Of a stretch of DNA of 51,740 nt, positions 35,232-43,409 are shown in pieces. Within the stretch, counting starts at the first letter, position 1, and every line of letters starts with the position of its first letter. Under the pieces are notes generated by a model. It ran no database searches, had not been told where the DNA came from, and worked only from the letters and a program-made list of their open reading frames with translations. The DNA comes from Nonomuraea deserti (GTDB taxonomy: Bacteria > Actinomycetota > Actinomycetes > Streptosporangiales > Streptosporangiaceae): the NCBI RefSeq assembly GCF_004348685.1, contig NZ_SMKO01000050.1, forward strand, positions 1 through 51,740. The letters are read 5' to 3'. Both the position numbers and the translations under genes were made by a program.

Positions 35232-35629
35232 ACGCCGAGCGGGAGGCGGCCATCGCGAGCAGCGCCGACGTCGTGGCGGTCCGCCGGCTCGTCAGGAGCG
35301 CCGCCATCGAGGTGGGGCTCTCCCTCATCGACCAGACCAAGATCATTACGGCCGCCAGCGAGCTGGCGCGCAACGCGCTGGTCTACGCGGGGCGGGGAGA
35401 GGTACGCGTCCACGTCGTCGAGAACGGGTCCAGACGCGGGCTCAAGCTGGTCGTCAGCGACGAAGGGCCGGGCATTTCGGACGTCGAGCGGGCGCTCACC
35501 GATGGCTGGACCACCGGCACAGGCCTGGGGCTGGGGCTCGGCGGGTCACGCCGGCTGGTCGACGAGTTCGACCTGCTCTCGGAACCGGGAAAAGGCACGT
35601 CGGTGACGGTGACGAAATGGGCCCGGTGA
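35228..35629 (+). CDS. rsbT: RsbT-like switch kinase
   Basis: 133 residues, the normal RsbT length. GHKL ATP-binding boxes: SELARNALVYAG (N box), VSDEGPGI (G1) and GTGLGLGLGG (G2). RsbT phosphorylates RsbR and RsbS on stress, is released, and activates a PP2C phosphatase. That partner is probably one of the two PP2C proteins in this operon. Start GTG 35228 is in the GTGA overlap with rsbS. Confidence 0.93.
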   Translation: MNAEREAAIASSADVVAVRRLVRSAAIEVGLSLIDQTKIITAASELARNALVYAGRGEVRVHVVENGSRRGLKLVVSDEGPGISDVERALTDGWTTGTGLGLGLGGSRRLVDEFDLLSEPGKGTSVTVTKWAR

Positions 35630-35645
35630 CGAGACGGGCCCGGGC

Positions 35646-35753
35646 ATGGGCTCGAAGATGGGCCCGGGGATGGGCCCGGGGATGGGCCCGGGGATGAGCC
35701 CGGGGATGAGCCCGGAGATGGGCCCGGAGATGGGCCCGGAGATGAGCCCGGAG
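35646..35753 (+). repeat. 12-bp tandem repeat at the start of the HATPase-PP2C gene
   Basis: One degenerate unit (35646-35657) and eight full units (35658-35753) of ATG-GGC/AGC-CCG-GGG/GAG, encoding Met-Gly/Ser-Pro-Gly/Glu. Every unit supplies an in-frame ATG directly after a GGGG or GGAG block, so each could act as a start with its own weak Shine-Dalgarno. Confidence 0.95.
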
Positions 35754-36758
35754 ATGAGCCACGTGACCAGCCGGCGGATGGAGGCCTGGATCCGCGCCGA
35801 AGACCCCAGCTCGGTGGGCGCGGTTCGCCGGCGGGCCGTCCAGCTGGCGGAGCGGGCCGGGTTCGACGCGACGCTGGTCGGGCAGGTGGCGGTGGCCGTC
35901 AGCGAGGCGGTGTCCAACCTCGTCAAGCACGCCGTCGAGGGCAGCGTCATGGTCCGCCTCCATCCCGAGGCCCCCGCCACGGTGGAGCTCATCGCCCTCG
36001 ACACGGGGCCGGGCATGGCCGACATCGCCCGCGCCCTGCGGGACGGCTACTCCTCCTCCGGGACGCTCGGCATCGGCATGGGCGCGATCGCCCGCATCGC
36101 CACCGGCTACGACGTGCACTCCCTGCCCGGCAGGGGCACCGTGCTCGCCATGTACTTCACCGCCGGCCGGCGGCCCGCCCCGCCGGCGTCGGCCAGCGGC
36201 CTGACCCGGCCCATCGGCGACGAGGAGGTGTGCGGCGACTCTTTCGCCATCTCCACGACGGACGCCGCCACCACCGTCATGGTCTGCGACGGGCTGGGCC
36301 ACGGCCACATCGCGGCGCAGGCCTCCCAGCTGGCCGTCGAGCTGTTCCTGCAGGTGTGCGAGCGGGAGCCGCTGGCCATCGTGGACCACCTGCACCGCAA
36401 GATGGGCGTCACCAGGGGAGGGGCGGTCGCGGTCGCGCGCCTCTCCGGCCGCGCGGTGACCTACGCGGGGCTCGGCAACGTCTCCGGGTGGGTCGCGCAC
36501 GCCCAGGGACGGCAGGGCATGGTGTCGGTGCCGGGCATCGCCGGCCACCGGGGGGCGCGGCTGCGGCAGCGCAGGTACGAGCTGCCCGGCAACGCCACCG
36601 TGATCATGCACTCCGACGGGCTGTCGGAACGCTGGGACCCGGCGCACGTACCCGGACTGTTCGCCCGCACCCCCGCGGTGATCGCCGCGTGCCTGCTGCG
36701 CGAGGCCGGCACCAGGCGCGACGACGTGTGCGTGGTGGCGGCGAGGCGGGGCCCGTGA
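35646..36758 (+). CDS. Fusion of a GHKL ATPase/kinase domain and a PP2C (SpoIIE/RsbX-like) phosphatase
   Basis: 370 residues as drawn. Residues 1-36 are the Met-Gly/Ser-Pro repeat. A GHKL domain follows (about 45-175: SEAVSNLVKHAVEG, LDTGPGM, GTLGIGMGAIARI). A PP2C domain fills 190-370 (CGDSF, VCDGLGHGH, MHSDGLSERWD, DDVCVVAAR), retaining metal-binding aspartates. Kinase and RsbX-like phosphatase activities on RsbR/RsbS or an anti-sigma antagonist are likely. The true start is open: ATG 35754 (MSHVTSRR) would skip the whole repeat. The end overlaps the next gene (GTGA). Confidence 0.88.
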   Translation: MGSKMGPGMGPGMGPGMSPGMSPEMGPEMGPEMSPEMSHVTSRRMEAWIRAEDPSSVGAVRRRAVQLAERAGFDATLVGQVAVAVSEAVSNLVKHAVEGSVMVRLHPEAPATVELIALDTGPGMADIARALRDGYSSSGTLGIGMGAIARIATGYDVHSLPGRGTVLAMYFTAGRRPAPPASASGLTRPIGDEEVCGDSFAISTTDAATTVMVCDGLGHGHIAAQASQLAVELFLQVCEREPLAIVDHLHRKMGVTRGGAVAVARLSGRAVTYAGLGNVSGWVAHAQGRQGMVSVPGIAGHRGARLRQRRYELPGNATVIMHSDGLSERWDPAHVPGLFARTPAVIAACLLREAGTRRDDVCVVAARRGP

Positions 36759-38410
36759 AGGCGGCCGAGCTCATCCGCGTCCGGCTCGACGCCGGGCAGG
36801 ACGTGTTCGTGCTGCGCCGCCTCGGCCGCGCGGCCGCCGAGCTGGCCGGGCTCGAGCCGCAGGACCAGGTCCGGGTGGCGACGGCGCTCAGCGAGGTCGG
36901 CAGGGAGGTCTACGGCCCCGGCGCGGCGGCGGTGATCGCGCTGGGCGACGACGAGCTGCTGATCACCCTGAACCACGAGAAACGATCCGGCCTGGCCGGG
37001 TCCGAGGGGGTCAGGCTGGCGGGCCGGCTGGTCGACCAGGTCGAGCTCGACGACGGGCACGTCACGCTCGCCAAGCGGTTGCGGCCGCGGCCTCGGCGCG
37101 GCCGGATCGCCGACATCCGCATGGGGCTGGCCCGGCTCGCACCCGTCTCCGTCCTCGACGAGCTACGGGACCAGAACAGGGAGCTGGCCGCGACCCTGGA
37201 TGACGTGCGGCGGCTCAACGCCGAGCTGCAGGAGACCAACACGGGCGTGCTGGCGATGTACAACCAGCTTTCGGCCGAGCTGGAGGAGACCAACAGGGGA
37301 GTGGTCGCCCTCTACGCGGAGCTGGATGAGAAGTCCAGCCAGCTCCGCGAGGCCACCGAGGCGCGGAACCGCTTCTGGGCCACCGTCAGCCACGAGCTGC
37401 GCACCCCGCTCCACTCGGTCATCGGCCTGGTCCGGCTGCTGACCGGGCCTGGAGGAGACCCGCTGACCGACGAGCAGGCCCACCAGATCGAGCTCATCGG
37501 CAACTCGACCCGGACCCTGCTGCATCTCGTCAGCGAGCTGCTCGACATGGCCAAGGCCGAGTCGGGCCGCCTCGACCCGCACCCCACCACGGTCAGCCTG
37601 ACGGACGTGGCCGAGCACCTGCACGTGACGATGCGCCCGACGCGCGAGCGGGGCGGCGTCGAGCTGCGCCACCACGTGGCGCCCGAGGCCGCCACGCTGC
37701 ACGTGGACGAGGGCATGCTCGTCACGATCCTGCGCAACCTGCTGTCCAACGCGTTGAAGTTCACGGAGAGCGGCGAGGTGCGGCTGGAGGCCCGCGCGGA
37801 CGACGACAGGGGCGAAGCCGTCATCACGGTGGCCGACACCGGCATCGGCATCCCGCCCGAGCAGCTGAAGCGCGTCTTCGAGGACTTCTACCAGGTGCCG
37901 GGCTCCTTCCAGGTCGGGGCCAGGGGCACCGGCCTGGGCCTGCCGTACGCGCGCAGGCTGGCCGAGGCGCTCGGCGGTACGCTGGAGCTGTCCAGCACGC
38001 AGGGCGAGGGCACCACCGCCACGCTCAGGCTGCCGCACCACGGCGGCCCGCCCGAGGCCGAGCGGGTGCTCGTCGCCGACGACGACGAGGTGTTCCGCGC
38101 GGCCGCCCGCCGCATGTTGCACGGCTTCGCCGCCCACGTCGACGAGGCCGCCGACGGCGCCGCCGCTCTCGAGGCGATGGCCGCCGAGCCGCCCGACGTG
38201 ATCCTCGTCGACCTGCTCATGCCGCGCGTCGACGGCCACGCGCTGCTCCATCGGATGGCCGAGGACGACCGGCTGAGCCGGATCCCCGTGGTTGTGGTGA
38301 CCGTGGAGCCGCAGCACGCGCCGGAGGGACGAGCGGTACTGTCCAAGCACGGGTTGCGCAGAGATCAGCTGATCCAGGCCATCCGCCAGGCCAGAGGGGG
38401 CGAAGCGTGA
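36755..38410 (+). CDS. Hybrid histidine kinase with RsbT-like N-terminus and C-terminal receiver
   Basis: 551 residues, no membrane segment. Residues 1-120 resemble an RsbT-like fold without recognisable ATP boxes (ATALSEVGREVYG). A coiled coil covers about 130-205. HisKA has SHELRTPLHSVIG with the phospho-His, followed by HATPase boxes NLLSNALKF, DTGIGIP and GTGLGLPYA. A receiver domain ends the protein (VLVADDDEVF, VILVDLLMPRVDG with the phospho-Asp). As a soluble kinase coupled by overlaps to stressosome genes it probably feeds a second input into the same output. The GTG overlaps the previous stop; its own stop overlaps the next start. Confidence 0.9.
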   Translation: MKAAELIRVRLDAGQDVFVLRRLGRAAAELAGLEPQDQVRVATALSEVGREVYGPGAAAVIALGDDELLITLNHEKRSGLAGSEGVRLAGRLVDQVELDDGHVTLAKRLRPRPRRGRIADIRMGLARLAPVSVLDELRDQNRELAATLDDVRRLNAELQETNTGVLAMYNQLSAELEETNRGVVALYAELDEKSSQLREATEARNRFWATVSHELRTPLHSVIGLVRLLTGPGGDPLTDEQAHQIELIGNSTRTLLHLVSELLDMAKAESGRLDPHPTTVSLTDVAEHLHVTMRPTRERGGVELRHHVAPEAATLHVDEGMLVTILRNLLSNALKFTESGEVRLEARADDDRGEAVITVADTGIGIPPEQLKRVFEDFYQVPGSFQVGARGTGLGLPYARRLAEALGGTLELSSTQGEGTTATLRLPHHGGPPEAERVLVADDDEVFRAAARRMLHGFAAHVDEAADGAAALEAMAAEPPDVILVDLLMPRVDGHALLHRMAEDDRLSRIPVVVVTVEPQHAPEGRAVLSKHGLRRDQLIQAIRQARGGEA

Positions 38411-40005
38411 CGCAGCCGGGAACCGTCGCCGCGGCGGACACTCAGCCGGGAACCGTCCTCGTGGTCGACGACACACCCACCAAGCGCTACATCCTCGCGA
38501 GATGGCTGCGCAGGGCCGGGCACAGCGTCGTCGAGGCGAGCAGTGGCGAGGAGGCGCTGCGGAAGCTGGCCGGCCAGCAGATCGACCTGGTCGTCCTCGA
38601 CGTACGGCTGCCCGACATGACCGGGTTCGAGGTGTGCGAGCGGATCAAGGCCGATCCGGCCACCGCGTCGATCCCCGTCGTCCAGGTGTCGGCCAACGCC
38701 ATCACCGTGGCCGACCGGGCCGAAGGGCTGGAGCGCGGCGCCGACGCGTACCTGATCGAGCCGATCGAGCCCGCCGAGTTCGCCGCCACCGTGCGGGCCA
38801 TGCTGCGCTACTACCGGGCGCGGTGGCGGGCCGAGCTCATGGCCGGGCGGCTGGCCCGGCTGGCCGGCGTGACGCTCTCGATGAACGAGGCGGAGACGTT
38901 CGACCAGGTGCTCGCGGTGGCCGCCGAGGGCACGGCCGACCTGCTCGGCCGTTTCTGCGTCGCCCTGGCGCTGCTGCCGGAGGGCTGGACCCGGCGTTAC
39001 TGCGCCCGGCCGGGCGAGCAGGCCACCTCCCACACGGCCGGTCCCGACGTGCTCGACCGGCTCTCCCGGATGGCGCCGGAGGGGGCCGCGCAGGCCCAGG
39101 TGTTCACGGTCGAGGCCGCCGGCCTGCGCGCTCTCCTGCCCGGCGTGAGCGCGGAAGGCCCCAGCACCGGCGTGCTCTGCCGGACGAGGAAGTCGAGGTC
39201 CCCCATCTACCTCGGCGTGGTGACCGGCCCGCCGCTCGACGCCGACGAGGTCAACCTGCTGCGCCAGGTGGGCCAGCAACTGGCGCTGGCCGTCGACGCG
39301 CTGCGCGCCTACACCGAGGAGCACGCGATCGCGCTCACCCTGCAGCGCAGCCTGCTGCCCACCGGCATCCCCCACGTGCCCGGCCTGCAGGTGGCCATGC
39401 GCTACCAGCCGGCCGTGGACAACGTCGAGGTCGGCGGCGACTTCTACGAGGTGCTGCCGATCGACCACCGGGTGCTGGTGGCGATCGGCGACGTGGAGGG
39501 ACACTCGCTGCACGCCGCGACCGTGATGGCGGAGATCCGCCACGCCATGCGCGCCACGCTCATCACCCAGGTCGACCTGAGCGCCTCGCTCGACCTGCTC
39601 AACCGGATGATGCGGCGCTATCACCCGCGCGTGACCGCCACGGTCTGCATGGTGCTCATCGACCCGGCCACGGGTGAGGTCGAGGTGGCCAACGCCGGTC
39701 ACGTCCCGCCGCTGCTCGCCGGGCCCGGCTCCGCCTACCACAGCCTGGGCAACCTGCTGCTGGGCGTCATGCCGGAGCGCTACGAGGTCGATCGGCTGAA
39801 GCTGCCGCCGGGCGGCACGATGCTGCTGTTCACCGACGGGCTCGTGGAGGATCGTGACACCCCGCTCGACGACAGCCTGGAGGTCGCCAGGCGGCTGGCG
39901 GAGACCGTCGACGACGATCTGGAACAGTTCGCCGACCGCGTCCTGGGGGCGTTCGGCGTGCGCGAGGACGACGTCGCGCTGGTCGTCCTGCGCCGTGAGC
40001 CGTGA
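38407..40005 (+). CDS. Response regulator-GAF-PP2C phosphatase (RsbU/RsbP-like output)
   Basis: 532 residues. The receiver domain spans 16-130 (LVVDDTPTKR, phospho-Asp65 in VVLDVRLPDMTG), a GAF-like sensor about 145-300, and a PP2C SpoIIE domain 310-530 (LQRSLLP, VGGDFYEV, IGDVEGHSLHAA, LFTDGLVEDRD, EDDVALVVL). The receiver's conserved Lys is Glu118 in YLIEP, which may alter phosphorylation-dependent switching. It is the likely phosphatase acting on an anti-anti-sigma factor, closing the signalling chain. GTGA overlap with the kinase gene; last gene of the operon, convergent with the OppF gene. Confidence 0.92.
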   Translation: MTQPGTVAAADTQPGTVLVVDDTPTKRYILARWLRRAGHSVVEASSGEEALRKLAGQQIDLVVLDVRLPDMTGFEVCERIKADPATASIPVVQVSANAITVADRAEGLERGADAYLIEPIEPAEFAATVRAMLRYYRARWRAELMAGRLARLAGVTLSMNEAETFDQVLAVAAEGTADLLGRFCVALALLPEGWTRRYCARPGEQATSHTAGPDVLDRLSRMAPEGAAQAQVFTVEAAGLRALLPGVSAEGPSTGVLCRTRKSRSPIYLGVVTGPPLDADEVNLLRQVGQQLALAVDALRAYTEEHAIALTLQRSLLPTGIPHVPGLQVAMRYQPAVDNVEVGGDFYEVLPIDHRVLVAIGDVEGHSLHAATVMAEIRHAMRATLITQVDLSASLDLLNRMMRRYHPRVTATVCMVLIDPATGEVEVANAGHVPPLLAGPGSAYHSLGNLLLGVMPERYEVDRLKLPPGGTMLLFTDGLVEDRDTPLDDSLEVARRLAETVDDDLEQFADRVLGAFGVREDDVALVVLRREP

Positions 40006-40055
40006 GCCGGAGGTCGTGAGCTGGGGGCGTCGCGCCGGCGCCGCGGGGCGTGGCG

Positions 40056-41087
40056 TCAGGACGGCCGCTCGGCGTAGTGGCAGGCGGCGTCGTGGCCGTC
40101 CCCGGAGACGGGCTCGAGCGCGGGCTCCCGCTCGGCGCACCGGTCGGTGGCCTTCCAGCAGCGGGTGTGGAAGCGGCAGCCGGGCGGCGGCGCCACGGGG
40201 CTCGGCGGGTCGCCGGCCAGCATGATGCGCGAGCGGCCCCGCAGCCGTGGTTTGGCCGCGGGGGCCGCCGACAGGAGCGCCATCGTGTACGGATGCGCGG
40301 GGCTGCCGTACACCTCGGCCGCCGGCCCGGTCTCCGCCAGCCGGCCCAGGTACATCACGGCCACCCGGTGCGACACGTGCCGCACCACGGCCAGGTCGTG
40401 GGCGATGAACACGAGCGCCACCCCGAGCGTGCGCTGCAGCTCGGCGAACAGGTTGACCACCTGCGCCTGCACCGACATGTCCAGCGCCGAGACCGGCTCG
40501 TCGCACACGATCACGTCCGGCTCGGTGGCCAGCGCGCGGGCGATGCCGATGCGCTGCCGCTGGCCGCCGGAGAACTCGTGCGGGTAGCGGTTCATCCGCT
40601 CGGGCTGCAGGCCCACCAGCGACAGCAGCTCTCCCACCCGGTCCCGCAGGGCGCGGGCGTCCGCGCACAGCCGGTGCACGCGCAGCGGCTCGGCCACGAT
40701 GTCGAGCACGGTCATGCGGGGGTTGAGCGAGGTGAGCGGGTCCTGGAAGACCATCTGGACGCGGCGGCGGATGTCGCGGGGCACGCCGCCGCGGGTGAAG
40801 AACGGCCGGTCGCGGAAGGCCACCTCGCCCTGGTCGGGGCGTTCGAGGCCGACGAGCATGCGGGCCAGGGTGGACTTGCCGCAGCCGGACTCGCCGACGA
40901 TGCCCAGCGTCTCCCCGGCCCGCAGCTCCAGGTCCACGCCCGCGACCGCGCGTACGGCCCCGCCGCGCGAGAGGATCCCGCCGCGGTAGGTCTTGTGCAG
41001 CCCGGTGGCACGCAGCACCGGCTCGCCGGGCCCAGCACCGCCGGGGCGAGCGACGGGTCCGGCGGCGGGTTCAGGCGGGGGCGCCAT
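40056..41087 (-). CDS. ABC transporter ATP-binding protein, OppF-like (second importer)
   Basis: 343 residues after a Pro/Ala/Gly-rich N-terminus. Walker [11 protein letters not shown]-loop [12 protein letters not shown], signature FSGGQRQR, Walker [13 protein letters not shown] and switch FIAHD are all canonical. The Opp-type cysteine tail is [18 protein letters not shown] 41087 lies 7 nt after AAGGAG, inside the 17-nt overlap with the OppD gene. It serves the importer whose permeases are at 44997-46795, on the opposite strand. Confidence 0.93.
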   Translation of the reverse strand: MAPPPEPAAGPVARPGGAGPGEPVLRATGLHKTYRGGILSRGGAVRAVAGVDLELRAGETLGIVGESGCGKSTLARMLVGLERPDQGEVAFRDRPFFTRGGVPRDIRRRVQMVFQDPLTSLNPRMTVLDIVAEPLRVHRLCADARALRDRVGELLSLVGLQPERMNRYPHEFSGGQRQRIGIARALATEPDVIVCDEPVSALDMSVQAQVVNLFAELQRTLGVALVFIAHDLAVVRHVSHRVAVMYLGRLAETGPAAEVYGSPAHPYTMALLSAAPAAKPRLRGRSRIMLAGDPPSPVAPPPGCRFHTRCWKATDRCAEREPALEPVSGDGHDAACHYAERPS

Positions 41088-42072
41088 CGAGCATCTCCTT
41101 CACGTGGTGGCAGGCGGCGTACCGGCCGGTGCCGCTTTCCAGGGGTACGAGCGCCGGGCGCGTGCTCGCGCACACGTCGCTCGCCCGGCCGCAGCGGGGC
41201 GCGAACGAGCACCCGGGCGGTGTGGTCGCGGGGCTGGGCGGCGCGCCGGGGATGGCGCGCAGCTCCGACGCCGGCCTGTCCAGGTCGGGCACGGCGGCGA
41301 GCAGCGCGGCCGTGTACGGGTGGGCGGGCAGGTCGTACAGTTCCTCGGCCTGGCCGCTTTCCACGAGCCGGCCCGCGTACATCACCGCGACGCGGTCGCT
41401 CACCTCCGCCGCCACCCCCAGGTCGTGGGTGATCAGCAGGACGGCGGTGCCCAGCTCGCGCCGCAGCCGGTCGATCAGCTCCAGGATCTGCGCCTGTACG
41501 GTCACGTCGAGCGCGGTGGTCGGCTCGTCCGCGATGATCAGGTCGGGTTCGAGCGCCACCGCCATGGCCACGAGGATGCGTTGCCGCATGCCTCCGGAGA
41601 ACTGGTGGGGGTAGTCGCCGATCCGCGTGGCCGCCGCCGGGATGCCCACCAGGTCGAGCAGCTCGACCGAGCGTGCCCTCGCCTCCTTGCGCGACAGGCC
41701 CCGGTGGACGCGGAAGAGCTCCCCGATCTGGTCCCCGACGCTGAGCACCGGGTTGAGCGCCGACAGGGCGTCCTGGAAGACCAGCGTCATCGCGCTGCCG
41801 CGCAGGGCCCGGCGCTCCTCGGCGGACATGGTGAGCAGGTCACGGCCGCCGAGGCGGGCGACCGCCGAGCGCACCTCGACGCCGGGCTGGTCGAGCAGCC
41901 CCATGACGGCCTTGGCGGTGACGGATTTTCCCGATCCCGACTCGCCGAGCAGCGCCAGCGTCTGGCCGCGCTCGATGGTCAGGTCCACCCCGCGCACCGC
42001 GTGGATCTCCCGTCCGCGCGCGGTGAACGTGACGTGGAGGTCGCGGATCTCCAGAACCGGTGACTCGCTCAC
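41071..42072 (-). CDS. ABC transporter ATP-binding protein, OppD-like (second importer)
   Basis: 333 residues. Walker [11 protein letters not shown]-loop [12 protein letters not shown], signature FSGGMRQR, Walker [13 protein letters not shown], switch LITHD; cysteine tail [15 protein letters not shown]. The start is GTG 42072 behind a GAGGAAGGGG ribosome binding site. The two ATPase genes are transcribed divergently from the dipeptidase-binding protein-permease operon across 128 nt. That gap holds a weak GGCGTC/GACGCC inverted repeat (42102-42125) and no recognisable promoter pair. Confidence 0.93.
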   Translation of the reverse strand: MSESPVLEIRDLHVTFTARGREIHAVRGVDLTIERGQTLALLGESGSGKSVTAKAVMGLLDQPGVEVRSAVARLGGRDLLTMSAEERRALRGSAMTLVFQDALSALNPVLSVGDQIGELFRVHRGLSRKEARARSVELLDLVGIPAAATRIGDYPHQFSGGMRQRILVAMAVALEPDLIIADEPTTALDVTVQAQILELIDRLRRELGTAVLLITHDLGVAAEVSDRVAVMYAGRLVESGQAEELYDLPAHPYTAALLAAVPDLDRPASELRAIPGAPPSPATTPPGCSFAPRCGRASDVCASTRPALVPLESGTGRYAACHHVKEMLDGAPA

Positions 42073-42200
42073 CGCGCCCCTTCCTCGCTGTGCCGAATGA
42101 TGGCGTCTGATCTTCCTCTGACGCCGAAATCCACCATCGATGTTGTCTTATGCGCCTGATCCTGGCAAACTTCCGGCAATCGGACAAGAGGGGATACCAA

Positions 42201-43409
42201 GTGCTGGAAGCCGCGAAGAGCTACAAGGGCTACCGTTCCTACGAATACCTGGAGGCGGGCACCGACTACCGCGAGTTCGACCTGGCGCCCGAGCTCGGCC
42301 GGGTCCCCGCGTACCAGGGGCCCGAGCTCACCATCGAGCAGTCCGAACGCGTCCGCCGCCTGCTGACCGACAACCTGGTCGTCTCCCTGCACGACCACCC
42401 CTCGGTCTTCCCCGACGACATCCGCCAGACCGTCGACTACAACCGCACCGCCCGCCACCACACCGGGTACGCGGGCCTGGCCCGCTCCGGCATGACCGTC
42501 GTCTTCGACAACCTCATGGACGGCACCTGCTGCATCACCAGCCAGGCCGGCTGGAAGTGGAACGACGTCGTCGCCGACATCGGCATGCGCCTGTCAGACC
42601 TCGCCCACCAGGACTACGTCATCAAGGTCGAGCGCCTGGCCGACGTGCACGAGGCGCACGCCAGCGGCCGCATCGGCCTCGTGCTCGCCCTCGAGGCCGC
42701 CACCATGATCGAGAACGAGGTCGACAGGATCGACATGCTGTACGGCTTCGGCGTACGGCAGATGGGCATCGCCTACAGCGAGGCCAACACCCTGGGCAGC
42801 GGCCTGAAGGAGCGCGGCGACGGCGGCCTGACCCTGTTCGGTGAGAAGGCCGTGCGCCGCATGAACAAGCTGGGCATCGCCATCGACGTCTCCCATTCCG
42901 GCGACCAGACCTCGCTCGACACGATCCGCCACTCCACCAGGCCGATCCTCATCACCCACGCCGGAGCCCGCGCGGTCTGGCCGACCAACCGCATGAAGCC
43001 CGACTCCGTCATCAAGGCCGCCGCCGAGCGCGGCGGCGTGATCGGCCTGGAGGCGGCCCCGCACACGACGCTGTCGCCCGGCCACCCCCGCCACAGCCTT
43101 GAGTCGGTCATGGACCACTTCACGTACTGTGTGGACCTGGTCGGCATCGACCACGTGGCGTTCGGCCCCGACACGCTGTTCGGTGACCACGTGGGCCTGC
43201 ACGACACGTTCGCCGAGCACCTGTCGCTCAACGAGGCGCACGCCGGCATCGCCTACGAGAAGGTGCCGTACGTCGACGGCCTGGAGAACCCCGCCGAGTG
43301 CTTCTGGAACATCATCGCCTGGCTGGTCACCCGCGGTTACTCCGACGAGGAGATCACCAAGGTGGTCGGCGGCAACGTCATGCGCGTGCTGGAAGAGGTC
43401 TGGATCTGA
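42201..43409 (+). CDS. M19 membrane-dipeptidase-like metallopeptidase
   Basis: 402 residues, no signal peptide. Family features: the N-terminal metal region VVSLHDHPSVF (in place of GHNDxP), bridging Glu in VLALEAATMIEN, IAIDVSHSGDQT, ILITHAGARAV, and HVAFGPDTLFGDH near the end. Renal-dipeptidase relatives hydrolyse dipeptides, including D-amino acid ones, with two zinc ions. Start: GTG 42201 has GAGGGG 7 nt upstream. Its stop overlaps the binding-protein ATG (TGATG), so it is coupled to the importer and likely cleaves the imported peptide in the cytoplasm. Confidence 0.87.
   Translation: MLEAAKSYKGYRSYEYLEAGTDYREFDLAPELGRVPAYQGPELTIEQSERVRRLLTDNLVVSLHDHPSVFPDDIRQTVDYNRTARHHTGYAGLARSGMTVVFDNLMDGTCCITSQAGWKWNDVVADIGMRLSDLAHQDYVIKVERLADVHEAHASGRIGLVLALEAATMIENEVDRIDMLYGFGVRQMGIAYSEANTLGSGLKERGDGGLTLFGEKAVRRMNKLGIAIDVSHSGDQTSLDTIRHSTRPILITHAGARAVWPTNRMKPDSVIKAAAERGGVIGLEAAPHTTLSPGHPRHSLESVMDHFTYCVDLVGIDHVAFGPDTLFGDHVGLHDTFAEHLSLNEAHAGIAYEKVPYVDGLENPAECFWNIIAWLVTRGYSDEEITKVVGGNVMRVLEEVWI

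Noticed and set aside
38365..40668. 767-codon minus-strand open frame that includes part of the OppF gene region
   Set aside because: It crosses the REC-GAF-PP2C gene antisense and the OppF gene in another frame; both real genes have complete motifs.
42102..42125. GGCGTC/GACGCC inverted repeat in the divergent oppD-dipeptidase gap
   Set aside because: Six-base arms with no second copy or promoter context; mentioned only as a weak lead.
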